NCBI RefSeq assembly: GCF_965221945.1
Contig: NZ_OZ244925.1
Location: 1,116,001-1,180,000 of the forward strand
Reading direction: 5' to 3'
DNA: 64,000 nucleotides
Source of the DNA: Poriferisodalis sp965221945
GTDB taxonomy: Bacteria; Actinomycetota; Acidimicrobiia; Acidimicrobiales; Poriferisodalaceae
Of this stretch, positions 1 to 7,708 are shown one piece after another. The translations under genes and the position numbers were made by a program. Below the pieces are notes generated by a model. The model made no database searches, was not told the origin of the DNA, and saw only the letters and a list, made by a program, of their open reading frames with translations. Position 1 is the first letter of the stretch. Every line of letters begins with the position of its first letter.

Positions 1-595
1 CCGCAAACAGGTGGGCACGCCGGTGCCCATCGACGGGCTGAGGTCGATCCACATTGGAGGCCTGTCGGATCTGCCGGTGGTCGGGGAGATGCTGTTCCAG
101 CACAGCGTGCTGACCTATGTGGCGTTCGCGCTCGTTCCCGTCGTCTGGTTCGCGATGAATCAGACGACGTTCGGCCTGAACGTCCGCGCCGTGGGCGAGA
201 CACCTGAGGCGGCCGACACGCTCGGTGTGCGGGTCAACGTCGTACGCACCCAGGCAATCATCATCGGCAACGTGATGGCAGGTCTGGCCGGTGGCACGTT
301 GGCCCTCGATGTCGGCATCTTCCAGCAGAACCTCACGTCCGGCCAGGGGTTCATCGCCGTGGCTCTGGTGTACTTCGGGGCCTGGCGATCCAGCGGCGTG
401 ATGGCAGGAGCACTGCTGTTCGGCGTCGTGTCATCCACCGTGCTCCAGCTCAAGACCCTCGGCGTCATCATGGGCGCGTCCTCGACGATCGCTGCGATGG
501 CACCGGCGGTCCTGACCATCGTGGTCCTGGTGCTCGTCAGCCGGCGCATCGGCGCACCGGCCGCCTTGACGGTGCCATTCGAACGTGATGGGTAG
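1..595 (+). CDS. ABC transporter permease, BMP/nucleoside-type, 3' part
   Basis: C-terminal part of an inner-membrane permease; the frame is open to the left window edge, so the true start is outside. At least four hydrophobic helices are visible, and the segment around FGLNVRAVGETPEAADTLGV is the cytoplasmic coupling-loop pattern of the RbsC/BmpA-associated permease family (second permease of YufPQ/NupPQ-type importers). It would form the membrane channel for the lipoprotein at 1338 and the ATPase at 2433. Substrate by family knowledge is nucleosides or related small molecules, but nothing here fixes it. The gene ends 65 bp before an opposing coiled-coil gene that separates it from the rest of the importer. 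Confidence 0.85.
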   Translation, partial: RKQVGTPVPIDGLRSIHIGGLSDLPVVGEMLFQHSVLTYVAFALVPVVWFAMNQTTFGLNVRAVGETPEAADTLGVRVNVVRTQAIIIGNVMAGLAGGTLALDVGIFQQNLTSGQGFIAVALVYFGAWRSSGVMAGALLFGVVSSTVLQLKTLGVIMGASSTIAAMAPAVLTIVVLVLVSRRIGAPAALTVPFERDG

Positions 596-659
596 CAGCG
601 GATCGTCGCTGATCAGGGGCCGAGTGCGGTGATCGGGGCGACCTGCACGCCGTCGGGCG

Positions 660-1097
660 CTACGCGAGCTGCAACCCCGGAAGTCCCTCGACCAACCGGT
701 CAACCCGCTCCGTCAGGGTGCGAAAATCAGCCCGAAACTCGTCGATCCGACGGTCGATGCCGTCGATCCGCTTGTCGACCCCATCGATTCGATCTGTCAC
801 CGCATCGAATTTCGAGTCCACGGCGTCGAACCGGGAATCGATCGCGTCGAACCGGGCCTCGAATTTCGCATCCACCGCGTCGAACCGGGCCTCGAATTTC
901 GCATCCATCGCGTCGAACCGGGAATCGAATTTCGTATCCATCGCCTCGAATTGGGAGTCGATTGAGTCGAAGCGGAAGTCGAAGCGTTCTGAGATCTCGC
1001 TGTGGATCACTCTCACCACAGCCCACATCGCTCCCGCCAAGGCGACGACCGACGCCAGAACGACGGTGAGCAGCGGCGGCACCGACCCCCAGTCCAT
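660..1097 (-). CDS. Membrane-anchored coiled-coil protein with 7/11-residue repeats
   Basis: A 145-residue protein with one N-terminal transmembrane helix (about residues 9-30) followed by a long charged helix to about residue 135. The helix is built from near-identical units such as FDAVDSK (7 residues) and FEARFDAVDAK (11 residues); three 11-residue units follow one another in the middle, flanked by heptads. At DNA level this is a 33-bp tandem repeat at about 844-942. Mixed heptad/hendecad spacing predicts a coiled coil whose twist changes along its length. It lies opposite to and between the permease and lipoprotein genes of an importer. A similar small TM-plus-coiled-coil protein is at 59263. 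No enzymatic motif is seen; function unknown. Confidence 0.7.
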   Translation of the reverse strand: MDWGSVPPLLTVVLASVVALAGAMWAVVRVIHSEISERFDFRFDSIDSQFEAMDTKFDSRFDAMDAKFEARFDAVDAKFEARFDAIDSRFDAVDSKFDAVTDRIDGVDKRIDGIDRRIDEFRADFRTLTERVDRLVEGLPGLQLA

Positions 1098-1337
1098 GAG
1101 CCGATCCTACTGCGGGCCGAAAAGCGGGGACTGCGGATTTTCGGCGTTGGCATTCACAACAGGCAGCGCCAACAGGTGCACCCTCAGTTGACACACGACT
1201 GGAACCCGATGTTGACCGCGTGCGGCATCAAGGGGGCCGAGCTTGACCTAGCATCGCGGGGCAGTCGGAGGCCGCGGTCTGTCGCGGATCGCGCCCGCGG
1301 GACGCGACTTCCGGCCGGGACTATCTGGGAGGACCAA

Positions 1338-2363
1338 ATGCTTACACGTACCGCGTCGAAGGACGCACGGAACGGGCGAGAGTGTCGCCGCTTGACGACA
1401 TTGTTGGCGGCACTCGCCGTGCTTGTCCTGCTGGCTGCAGGCTGCACCGGCGCCGATGAGGTCGACGAAGGACCTCTTCGAATCGCGATCGTGGCGCCGA
1501 GCGCCAGCAACGACTTGGCGTTCACGCAAAGCATGGTCGACGCGGTCAACGCAATCGGAGCAACCCGTGAGATCGAGATCGCTGTCACCGATGGCACCTT
1601 CATCGTGGAGGAGGCGGCTGCGGCGATCCGTGGCTACGCCGAGGACGGCTACCACTTGGTGATCGCGCACGGCAGCCAGTACGGCGGACCGCTTGGGGAG
1701 ATCGCTCCGGACTTTCCGGACACTTCCTTCGCGTGGGGTACTGCCGCGGACTTCATGGGCCACGACAACGTCTTCGCCTACACGGTCCGCTCCGACGAAG
1801 GCGGCTACGTGTCCGGAACTGTTGCAGCGCAGATCACCGCATCCGGCGTGATCGGCGTCATCGGCCCGATCCCGGTCGGCGACGCGAAGCTCTATGTCGA
1901 CGGCTTCGCCGCCGGCGTTGCAGCAACGGACTCGTCGGTGACGACCAACATCGTGTACACCGACTCCTTCAGCGACGTTGCGTTGGCGGCCGAAGCGGCC
2001 GAGGCCCACATCTCCAACGATGCCGATGTCCTGACCGGGTCGGCACAGATGGTGGTCGGTGCCACCGGCGTCGCCAAGGAGAACGGCGTTGCGTGGTTCG
2101 GCACGCAGGCCAACCAGACGGCGCTCGGCGAGAGCATCGTGGTCGCCTCGCAGGTGTACCACTGGGAGGTGTTGCTGGCGGACATCATCGACAAGATCTC
2201 AGCCGGCACGCTCGGCGGCGAGGTCATGGTCGCCACGCTCGCCAATGGCGGCATCGTGATCGAGTTCAACGACGGCTACGGCCTCGATGCCTCGATTCTC
2301 GAATCGGCCCAGGCCGTTGCCGACGGCATCGCCGACGGCTCGATCTCCACGGGCATCGAATAG
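1338..2363 (+). CDS. BMP family substrate-binding lipoprotein
   Basis: 341 residues. The start is the ATG at 1338, preceded by GGGAGGA about 5 bp upstream; the open frame upstream of it is not protein-like. Residues 20-36 form a lipoprotein signal ending in the lipobox LAAGC (Cys36), so the mature protein is tethered to the outside of the membrane. The rest matches the BMP/PnrA periplasmic-binding fold: an opening beta strand LRIAIVAPSASNDLAF, then alternating strands and helices with two lobes and conserved glycine-rich stretches such as IGVIGPIPVGDAK. Family members bind purine nucleosides or related ligands. The ATPase follows after 69 bp; the permease lies upstream beyond the opposing gene. 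Confidence 0.85.
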   Translation: MLTRTASKDARNGRECRRLTTLLAALAVLVLLAAGCTGADEVDEGPLRIAIVAPSASNDLAFTQSMVDAVNAIGATREIEIAVTDGTFIVEEAAAAIRGYAEDGYHLVIAHGSQYGGPLGEIAPDFPDTSFAWGTAADFMGHDNVFAYTVRSDEGGYVSGTVAAQITASGVIGVIGPIPVGDAKLYVDGFAAGVAATDSSVTTNIVYTDSFSDVALAAEAAEAHISNDADVLTGSAQMVVGATGVAKENGVAWFGTQANQTALGESIVVASQVYHWEVLLADIIDKISAGTLGGEVMVATLANGGIVIEFNDGYGLDASILESAQAVADGIADGSISTGIE

Positions 2364-2432
2364 GCCGCTGCTTCGGGCTGCGGAAGTTTGACGAGGTGTA
2401 CAAACACGTGACACCTGCCTGTCAATGATCCC

Positions 2433-4025
2433 GTGGCACAGCAGATGAATCAGCACGACGGCACGACGGCCGCCGGGGTTTCGCCATCAAGCGGGGCCCC
2501 GGCGGCGCCGATGCTGGAGATGCGCGGCATCACGAAGCGGTTCCCTGGCGTCATCGCCAACTCCGACGTCGATCTCGTCGTCCAGCCCGGGCACGTGCAC
2601 ACGCTGCTCGGCGAGAACGGCGCCGGAAAGAGCACGCTCGTCAAGATTCTGTACGGGCTGTATCGGCCCGATGAGGGCACGGTGCGGATCCAGGGCGAAC
2701 AGATTGACGTCACTTCGCCTGCGGACGCCATCCGCCACGGGATCGGCATGATCCACCAGCACTTCATGCTGGTGCCCACGCTGACTGTGGCCGAGAACGT
2801 CGCGCTCGGATTGCATGGGCGTCGCGGACTCGCCGACATGGGTCCGGTGCGCCGCCGGCTCGTTGAGGTCTCCGAGCAGCACGGCCTCGAGATCGATCCC
2901 GATGCGTACATCTGGCAGCTTGCGGTCGGCGAGCGCCAGCGGGCCGAGATCCTCAAAGCGCTGTATCGTGAGGCTCGGTTGCTGGTGCTCGACGAGCCCA
3001 CGGCGGTCCTGACACCGCCCGAGGTCACCGATCTGTTCGCCACGCTGCGTTCGCTCACCAACGAGGGGCGCGGCCTCATCTTCATTTCCCACAAGTTGGC
3101 CGAGGTGATGGAGATCTCCGACGAGATCACGGTGCTGCGAGACGGACGCGTCGTCGGCCGCACGACACCAGCAGAGACGACCCGCGAAGGCCTGGCATCG
3201 ATGATGGTGGGCCGGGAAGTACGGCTTGGCCGCGATGTCCCGCCGCAGCCAGCCGGGGACGACCTGCTCGTCGTCGACAGCCTGCGCGTCCAAGGCGACC
3301 GGGGCAACGCAGCGCTGGAGGACTTCTCGGTGCGAGTCGCCAGTGGCGAGATCGTCGGCATTGCCGGAGTGTCGGGCAACGGGCAGCGAGAACTGGCCGA
3401 GGCCATCTTCGGTCTGCGGCCCGCAGAATCTGGAGCCATCGAGGTCGGCGGCGTGCCGATCGATACGCCGTCGCCGAAGCGGGTGCGGCGTCGGGGTGTG
3501 GCGTTCGTGCCCGAGGAGCGCATGCGGCATGGCGCCGTGGGGGAGCTGACGGTCTCGGAGAACCTGATGCTCGTCGAATACGAGCAGCGGCCCTACGTAC
3601 GCGCCGGACTGCTGCAGTTCCGCGCCATCGCGGAGCGCTGTCGAGACCTCGTGCAGCGATTCGCTGTCAAGACGCCGTCGATCGCCACGCAGACCTCGCA
3701 CCTCTCGGGCGGCAACATCCAAAAGGTCGTGATTGCTCGGGAATTCTCCTCCGATGCCGAGGTGCTGATCGTCGCTCAGCCCACACGAGGCATCGACATC
3801 GGCGCGGCCGAGTATGTCCACGAACGCTTGCTCGCCAAGCGTGCCGCCGGCGCTGCCATCCTGCTCATCAGCGAGGATCTCGATGAGGCCATGCAGCTCT
3901 CGGATCGCATCGTCGTGCTGTTCCAGGGGCGAGCCATGTGTGACCTGCCTCGCGCCGAGGCCACGACGGACCGCGTCGGGCTGCTGATGACCGGCGTCAG
4001 CGAGGATGAACCTGCTGCGGTCTGA
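2433..4025 (+). CDS. ABC transporter ATPase with two nucleotide-binding domains (BMP-type importer)
   Basis: 530 residues, start GTG at 2433 (ATG at 2445 is an alternative; neither has a clear ribosome site). It contains two fused ABC domains as in RbsA/NupA/YufO proteins. Domain 1 has Walker A GENGAGKST (residues about 60-68), signature LAVGERQR and Walker B LLVLDEP. Domain 2 has the degenerate P-loop GVSGNGQREL, signature LSGGNIQKV and Walker B LIVAQPTRGID, where the usual acidic pair is AQ. Both deviations are normal for this family, in which the second site is catalytically weak. It would energise uptake through the permease at the left edge using the lipoprotein at 1338. It converges with the DUF35 gene, 22 bp apart. 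Confidence 0.9.
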   Translation: MAQQMNQHDGTTAAGVSPSSGAPAAPMLEMRGITKRFPGVIANSDVDLVVQPGHVHTLLGENGAGKSTLVKILYGLYRPDEGTVRIQGEQIDVTSPADAIRHGIGMIHQHFMLVPTLTVAENVALGLHGRRGLADMGPVRRRLVEVSEQHGLEIDPDAYIWQLAVGERQRAEILKALYREARLLVLDEPTAVLTPPEVTDLFATLRSLTNEGRGLIFISHKLAEVMEISDEITVLRDGRVVGRTTPAETTREGLASMMVGREVRLGRDVPPQPAGDDLLVVDSLRVQGDRGNAALEDFSVRVASGEIVGIAGVSGNGQRELAEAIFGLRPAESGAIEVGGVPIDTPSPKRVRRRGVAFVPEERMRHGAVGELTVSENLMLVEYEQRPYVRAGLLQFRAIAERCRDLVQRFAVKTPSIATQTSHLSGGNIQKVVIAREFSSDAEVLIVAQPTRGIDIGAAEYVHERLLAKRAAGAAILLISEDLDEAMQLSDRIVVLFQGRAMCDLPRAEATTDRVGLLMTGVSEDEPAAV

Positions 4026-4047
4026 GTCGTGGGTCTGAGGTCGTGGC

Positions 4048-4509
4048 TCAGCGCGGGGTGATCTGGTAGGTGCCGTCATCGCGCACGACGACCTGCACCG
4101 GCATACCCAGCCGGAGGTCTTCGGCGTCGATCCCGTCTGCCAGAGCGGTGATGCGCACGCCCTCGTCCAGCTCGGCGATGACTGCTGCGTAGGGAACGTC
4201 GTCAGCGAAGCCGGGGTGCAGGGCCCGGTGGGTCACCGTCCAGGTGTAGATGCGGCCGCGACCGTTGGAGCGCTGCCAGGTCCACTGCGTCGAACCGCAG
4301 TTGCGGCACCCGTCGCGTGGCATGTGCCTCCATGTTCTGCAGTCCTCACAGCGCTGGAATCGCAGCTCGCCCTGGCCGCAGAAGGCAAAGAACTCGCCCC
4401 AGAGGCCCTCGCCCCGCGGCAGCGGTTTGGCGCTGCCGCCGTCAGATGCAACCTGCGGTTTGGCGCTGCCGCCGTCGGACTCGGCTGCGTCGCCCATTGC
4501 CGAAGTCAT
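4048..4509 (-). CDS. DUF35 / Zn-ribbon OB-fold partner of a thiolase-like protein
   Basis: 153 residues from the ATG at 4509, which overlaps the stop of the upstream thiolase-like gene as ATGA and implies coupled translation. A rubredoxin-like zinc ribbon is formed by Cys54, Cys57, Cys68 and Cys71 (CEDC and CRNC), followed by an OB-fold (YTWTVTHRALHPGF onward). DUF35 proteins form complexes with thiolase-fold enzymes, for example ChsH2-DUF35 with Ltp2 in steroid side-chain cleavage. The N-terminus carries the octapeptide SDGGSAKP twice, encoded by a 33-bp direct repeat at about 4420-4480, a lineage-specific tail. The acyl-CoA substrate cannot be read from the sequence. Confidence 0.85.
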   Translation of the reverse strand: MTSAMGDAAESDGGSAKPQVASDGGSAKPLPRGEGLWGEFFAFCGQGELRFQRCEDCRTWRHMPRDGCRNCGSTQWTWQRSNGRGRIYTWTVTHRALHPGFADDVPYAAVIAELDEGVRITALADGIDAEDLRLGMPVQVVVRDDGTYQITPR

Positions 4510-5741
4510 CGGCGCAGGATCGCGGCGGAGCCTTCGGCGAAGTTGCCCCAGCCCGTGACCAACCCGACCTCGCAGCCGTCGACCTGCAGGTCGGCTTCGT
4601 GGCGCAGCTGCCGGACGGCTTCGACGATGTGGTTGAGGCTCTCCACATGGGCTTCGGAATGCAGCCCACCGTGGGTGTTGATGGGTAATGCGCCGTCGAT
4701 CCGCAACCGGCCCCCGCTGACGTAGTCGCCGACCTCGCCCGTGCCGCACAGCCCCAGGGCTTCGAGCTGCAGGAGCACCACGTAGGTGAAGCAGTCATAG
4801 ATCTGGGCGAAGTCCAGATCCGCAGGGCTCACGTCGGCCATGGCGAAGGCCCGCGGCGCTGCGCGCACCAAGCCGATGTCGGCCAGGTCGGCGCGGCTCT
4901 CGAAATCGTCCGCGGGGTACGGGTGCCCTTCGGCGACGCCGCTGATGTACACGGGCGCATGGGGTCCGTCGGCGGCGCGCCCGGCTGAGGTCACCACCAC
5001 TGCGCACGCCCCGTCGGTCTCCAAGCAGCAGTCGTACATGCGCAGCGGGGAGGAGATCATCGGCGACGCCATGTAGTCGTCGAGCGTCAGCGGTCGCCCG
5101 CGCATGTACGCCTTGGGGTTCGACTGCGCATTTGCCCGACTCAGCAGTGCGATCTCTGCCGTGTGCTCGGGAGTGATGCCGTAGAGCTGGCTGTGGCGCG
5201 TCGCCAGCCAGCTGTAGAACTGCACCGGCCCGAACACCCCCATCGGGGCATAGGCGTTGGCCACTGCCTGGCTCATGGTGTCGTCGCCGGCAACGGGTTC
5301 TGCGCCGGATGCGGCGTCGGTGCCCGGTTGCCCCTCCTCGCGCCGGCTGATCCGCGTCTCGGAGTAGCCGTTCCAGCCGTAGGGCACCAGCACCGCCGTC
5401 GCCACCCCGGTGGCGACAGCCATTGCCGCGTTCTGCAGTGCGGCGACGGGGTTGGCCCCGCCGAGGTGGACCGAGGCCATGTAGGTGAGATCGCTCAAGC
5501 CCACGGTTGCGGCCAGCGCCTCACCGAACACCTTGCTGCCCGACAGGACCAGCCCGTCAACCTGGCTGCCGACAAGCCCGGCGTCGGCAATGGCCCGGCT
5601 GGAGGCCTCCGCCACCTGGCTCAGCACCGTCCGGCCCGATCCCCGCACGAATGCCGTCTCGCCGACGCCGACGATGCACGACTGGTCTTTCAAGGAGTCT
5701 CTCAGGGCGTGCTTCAGGGAGCGCTTCGCGGCGTGCGTCAT
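4506..5741 (-). CDS. Thiolase-fold acyl-CoA lyase/acyltransferase (SCP2/Ltp2-like)
   Basis: About 411 residues of the lipid-transfer/SCPx thiolase family. Recognisable are the start CIVGVGETAF, the segment LRMYDCCLETDGACAVVV, YDCFTYVVLLQLEALGLCG and the C-terminal LPINTHGG motif. At the position where degradative thiolases have the nucleophilic cysteine, this protein reads SVHLGGANP, so it probably lacks classical thiolase chemistry. That matches Ltp2-type aldolases, which work with a DUF35 partner; such a partner (4048) overlaps this stop codon by 4 bp. The first 20 residues before KDQSCIVG are atypical, so the real start may be further in. The decayed dioxygenase beta gene lies 8 bp upstream. 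Confidence 0.8.
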   Translation of the reverse strand: MTHAAKRSLKHALRDSLKDQSCIVGVGETAFVRGSGRTVLSQVAEASSRAIADAGLVGSQVDGLVLSGSKVFGEALAATVGLSDLTYMASVHLGGANPVAALQNAAMAVATGVATAVLVPYGWNGYSETRISRREEGQPGTDAASGAEPVAGDDTMSQAVANAYAPMGVFGPVQFYSWLATRHSQLYGITPEHTAEIALLSRANAQSNPKAYMRGRPLTLDDYMASPMISSPLRMYDCCLETDGACAVVVTSAGRAADGPHAPVYISGVAEGHPYPADDFESRADLADIGLVRAAPRAFAMADVSPADLDFAQIYDCFTYVVLLQLEALGLCGTGEVGDYVSGGRLRIDGALPINTHGGLHSEAHVESLNHIVEAVRQLRHEADLQVDGCEVGLVTGWGNFAEGSAAILRR

Positions 5742-5749
5742 GGCGTCGA

Positions 5750-6300
5750 TCAGATGATGAAGGCCATGTTCGGCAGCGCGGAGGTGGAGTTGACGAACTC
5801 GACCTTCTTGCGGGCGATGCGCAGGCCGTCGGGGGTGCGGCGCAGGCGATGGGTTGTACGGCCCACCCAGATGTGCATGTCGTTCGTCGCCTGCACAGCG
5901 TGCTCGTACAGGACGAAGTTGCTGCCCACCTCGTACTCGTCGCCGCTGTCGCCGCCCTCGCTGCCGTCGCCGCCCTCGCCGCCCTCGCTGCCGTCGCCGC
6001 TGTCGCCGCCCTCGCCGGGATGCACGGCGAGGATCTGGATGTTCGAGATGATCCGCCGCATCGGTGATTGCGGCACCTGCGAGTAGCGCCGGCCGCTCAT
6101 CAGCTGCTGGATGCGGGTCGTCAGCCGATTGCGGTTGTCGTTGAGGAAGCTCACCCGGGAGTCCGGCTCGTAGTCACCGGCCCTGAACGGCACCCAGTAG
6201 TGAATGTCGTCGGTGACCAGGTCAACCCACTCCTCGTACCGCGACTCGTCTGCGAGCACCGCCTCGTGCTAGAGGAACTCGGAGATCTCGCGCCGCCTGG
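5750..6300 (-). pseudogene. Decayed Rieske dioxygenase beta subunit (copy B)
   Basis: Homologue of the intact beta subunit at 7205 and colinear with it to the same C-terminus (AFII versus PFII). Reading RRREISEFL-stop-HEAVLADESRY, the frame has TAG at 6269-6271 where the intact copy has TAC (Tyr in FVYREARLADESRY). The first few codons of the gene are missing because the 5' end is joined to a truncated alpha gene. A GTG at 6259 could restart translation and give a 169-residue protein lacking the first 20 or so residues. Compared with copy A it also has about 25 extra residues of Gly/Asp/Ser/Glu (nt 5936-6016). Either a pseudogene or a severely altered subunit. Confidence 0.75.
5936..6016 (-). 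repeat. Low-complexity GGC/GAC/AGC/GAG insertion in beta copy B
   Basis: A simple-sequence tract coding for acidic Gly-rich residues (GEGGDSGDGSEGG and similar) interrupts the beta-subunit fold. The intact paralogue has only SAEGDEYEV at this place. The tract consists of imperfect 9-bp units and probably grew by slippage. Confidence 0.75.
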
Positions 6301-7104
6301 TCCCATCACCGCCTCGGACTGCAGGATCACGCGCCGGTTGATGCCAAGGTCCGAGCTCTCCACCAGCAGCGGCGTGTGATAGTGCTCGGTGAGCCCGGGT
6401 GCGAGCGGGTCGATGCGGGCAATGTTCATCTCGCCCAGGAACAGGTTCGGGAACACAAACGCGTGCGGCGGCCCGTCCCACATGATCTGCTTTGCCTTCT
6501 CGGCGCCTTCGGCCTCGATAGCCACGTCCCTGAGCTGCAGCCGTCCGGTGGGGGACATGTCGGCTGCACGATCGATCAGGTCGCTGCCGCCGGATCCCAG
6601 GTGCTCGCTGAGCGGGCCGGCCGTGCCGCTCTGGTTTGCAAACACGAAACCCCGGTAGATGCCGACCTGGCCGGGCTGGTCGAGCCGGACGTCGGGCTTC
6701 TCGTTGGCGAATCTCTGCGGGAACGGCGCTCCCAGCAGCATCCCGTCGAGGTCGTAGGTCCAGGCGTGGTAGGGGCAGCGGAAGTTGCGGCTGTTGCCCT
6801 CGGACTGGGGACACAGGGTGGTGCCCCGATGTGCGCACCGGTTGGCGACCACGCTGATCTCGCCGTCGTGGGCACGAGCCATGAGCACTCGCTCGGTGCC
6901 GAGCCGCCGGGCAACCCAGTCGCCGCCACCGGGGATCTCGGACTCGTGGCCGACGAACACCCAGCCGTCGGTGAAGATGCGTTTCATCTCGTCGGCGAAG
7001 ACGGCCGGGTCGGTGTACAGGCTCCCGTGCACCCGGTAGTCCTGCACCAGGTGCGTGTAGTCCCTGCCGGTCCCAACGATCGGAGCGTCGGCGGCTAGCA
7101 CCAT
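6298..7104 (-). pseudogene. Decayed Rieske dioxygenase alpha subunit (copy B)
   Basis: Start taken at ATG 7104 by alignment with the intact alpha at 7709 (both run into HGSLYTDPxVFADEM). The Rieske iron-sulfur ligands are intact: CAHRG and CPYH. After the segment MSPTGRLQL the paralogue continues with about 95 residues that are absent here; they include the Asp/His/His ligands of the mononuclear iron (NDGYHLNFTH in the intact copy). The reading frame resumes at EKAKQIMWDGPPHA, so this deletion is in frame. A second deletion removes everything after SEAVMGP (about 75 residues in the intact copy), the intergenic space and the beta start; the frame then runs on out of register to 6151. Catalysis is impossible without the iron site. 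Confidence 0.8.
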
Positions 7105-7204
7105 CGCTGCCCAGATTACCCCGCCCTGTCCGAAGGCGTCAGAGGCCCAGGCGGAGTCAGCCAACTGTGCACGACCCAGGGCGAATCACTCCACCAAAGC
7201 TGCA

Positions 7205-7699
7205 TCAGATGATGAAGGGCAGGTTTGGCAGGGGCGATGTGGAGTTCACGAGCTCCACTTTCTTGGCCGCCATGCGCAGGCCGTCGGGCGTGCGTCGCAG
7301 GCGGTGTGTCGCCCGTCCCGCCCACAGGCGCAGGTGCCCGGTTGCCTGGACTGCATGCTCGTAGAGCACAAAGTTGCTGCCGACCTCGTATTCGTCGCCC
7401 TCGGCGCTCAGGATCTCGATATTCGACACGACCCGTCGCATCGACGAAGGTGGATCCTGCGCGTGATGGACGCCGGTTGCCAGCTGGCGGATGCGGGTGC
7501 CGAGGCGTGCCCGGTTGTCGTTGATGTAGCTGACTCGGGTGCCGGGCTCATAGTTGCCGGGACCGCACGGCACCCAGTAGTGGATGTCGTCGGTGACCAG
7601 TGCTTCCCACTCGTTATAGCGGGACTCGTCGGCGAGTCGGGCTTCGCGGTAGACGAACGCCTCGATGTCGCGGCGCGTTGGCTCGTCGACGGTCGTCAT
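7205..7699 (-). CDS. Aromatic-ring-hydroxylating dioxygenase beta subunit (copy A)
   Basis: 164 residues, SnoaL-like fold, usual length for the small subunit of benzoate/biphenyl-type Rieske dioxygenases. It opens with RDIEAFVYREARLADE and contains YWVPCGPGNYEPG and SNFVLYEHAVQATGHLRLW, typical for the family; it has no metal site and stabilises the alpha-beta hexamer. It follows the alpha gene with 9 bp between them. It is the reference copy for the damaged gene at 5750. Substrate unknown. Confidence 0.85.
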   Translation of the reverse strand: MTTVDEPTRRDIEAFVYREARLADESRYNEWEALVTDDIHYWVPCGPGNYEPGTRVSYINDNRARLGTRIRQLATGVHHAQDPPSSMRRVVSNIEILSAEGDEYEVGSNFVLYEHAVQATGHLRLWAGRATHRLRRTPDGLRMAAKKVELVNSTSPLPNLPFII

Positions 7700-7708
7700 G
7701 GCAGTGGC

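Noticed and set aside
844..942. Regular 33-bp direct repeats, like a small CRISPR array
   Set aside because: The units are contiguous without unique spacers and translate as coiled-coil repeats in an open frame.
1002..1337. N-terminal extension of the BMP lipoprotein
   Set aside because: The 112 upstream codons have no protein-like character, and a ribosome site plus lipoprotein signal fix the start at 1338.
1098..1337. Riboswitch upstream of the importer lipoprotein
   Set aside because: No purine-type or other known aptamer pattern could be recognised; two TTGAC(A/C) boxes lack partner -10 boxes.
6269..6271. TAG as a pyrrolysine or read-through codon
   Set aside because: No such machinery is visible, the neighbouring alpha gene is also broken, and the paralogue has a normal tyrosine codon.
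6151..6297. Continuation of the decayed alpha subunit beyond its homology
   Set aside because: The last 49 codons are the beta gene read out of frame and contain no family similarity.
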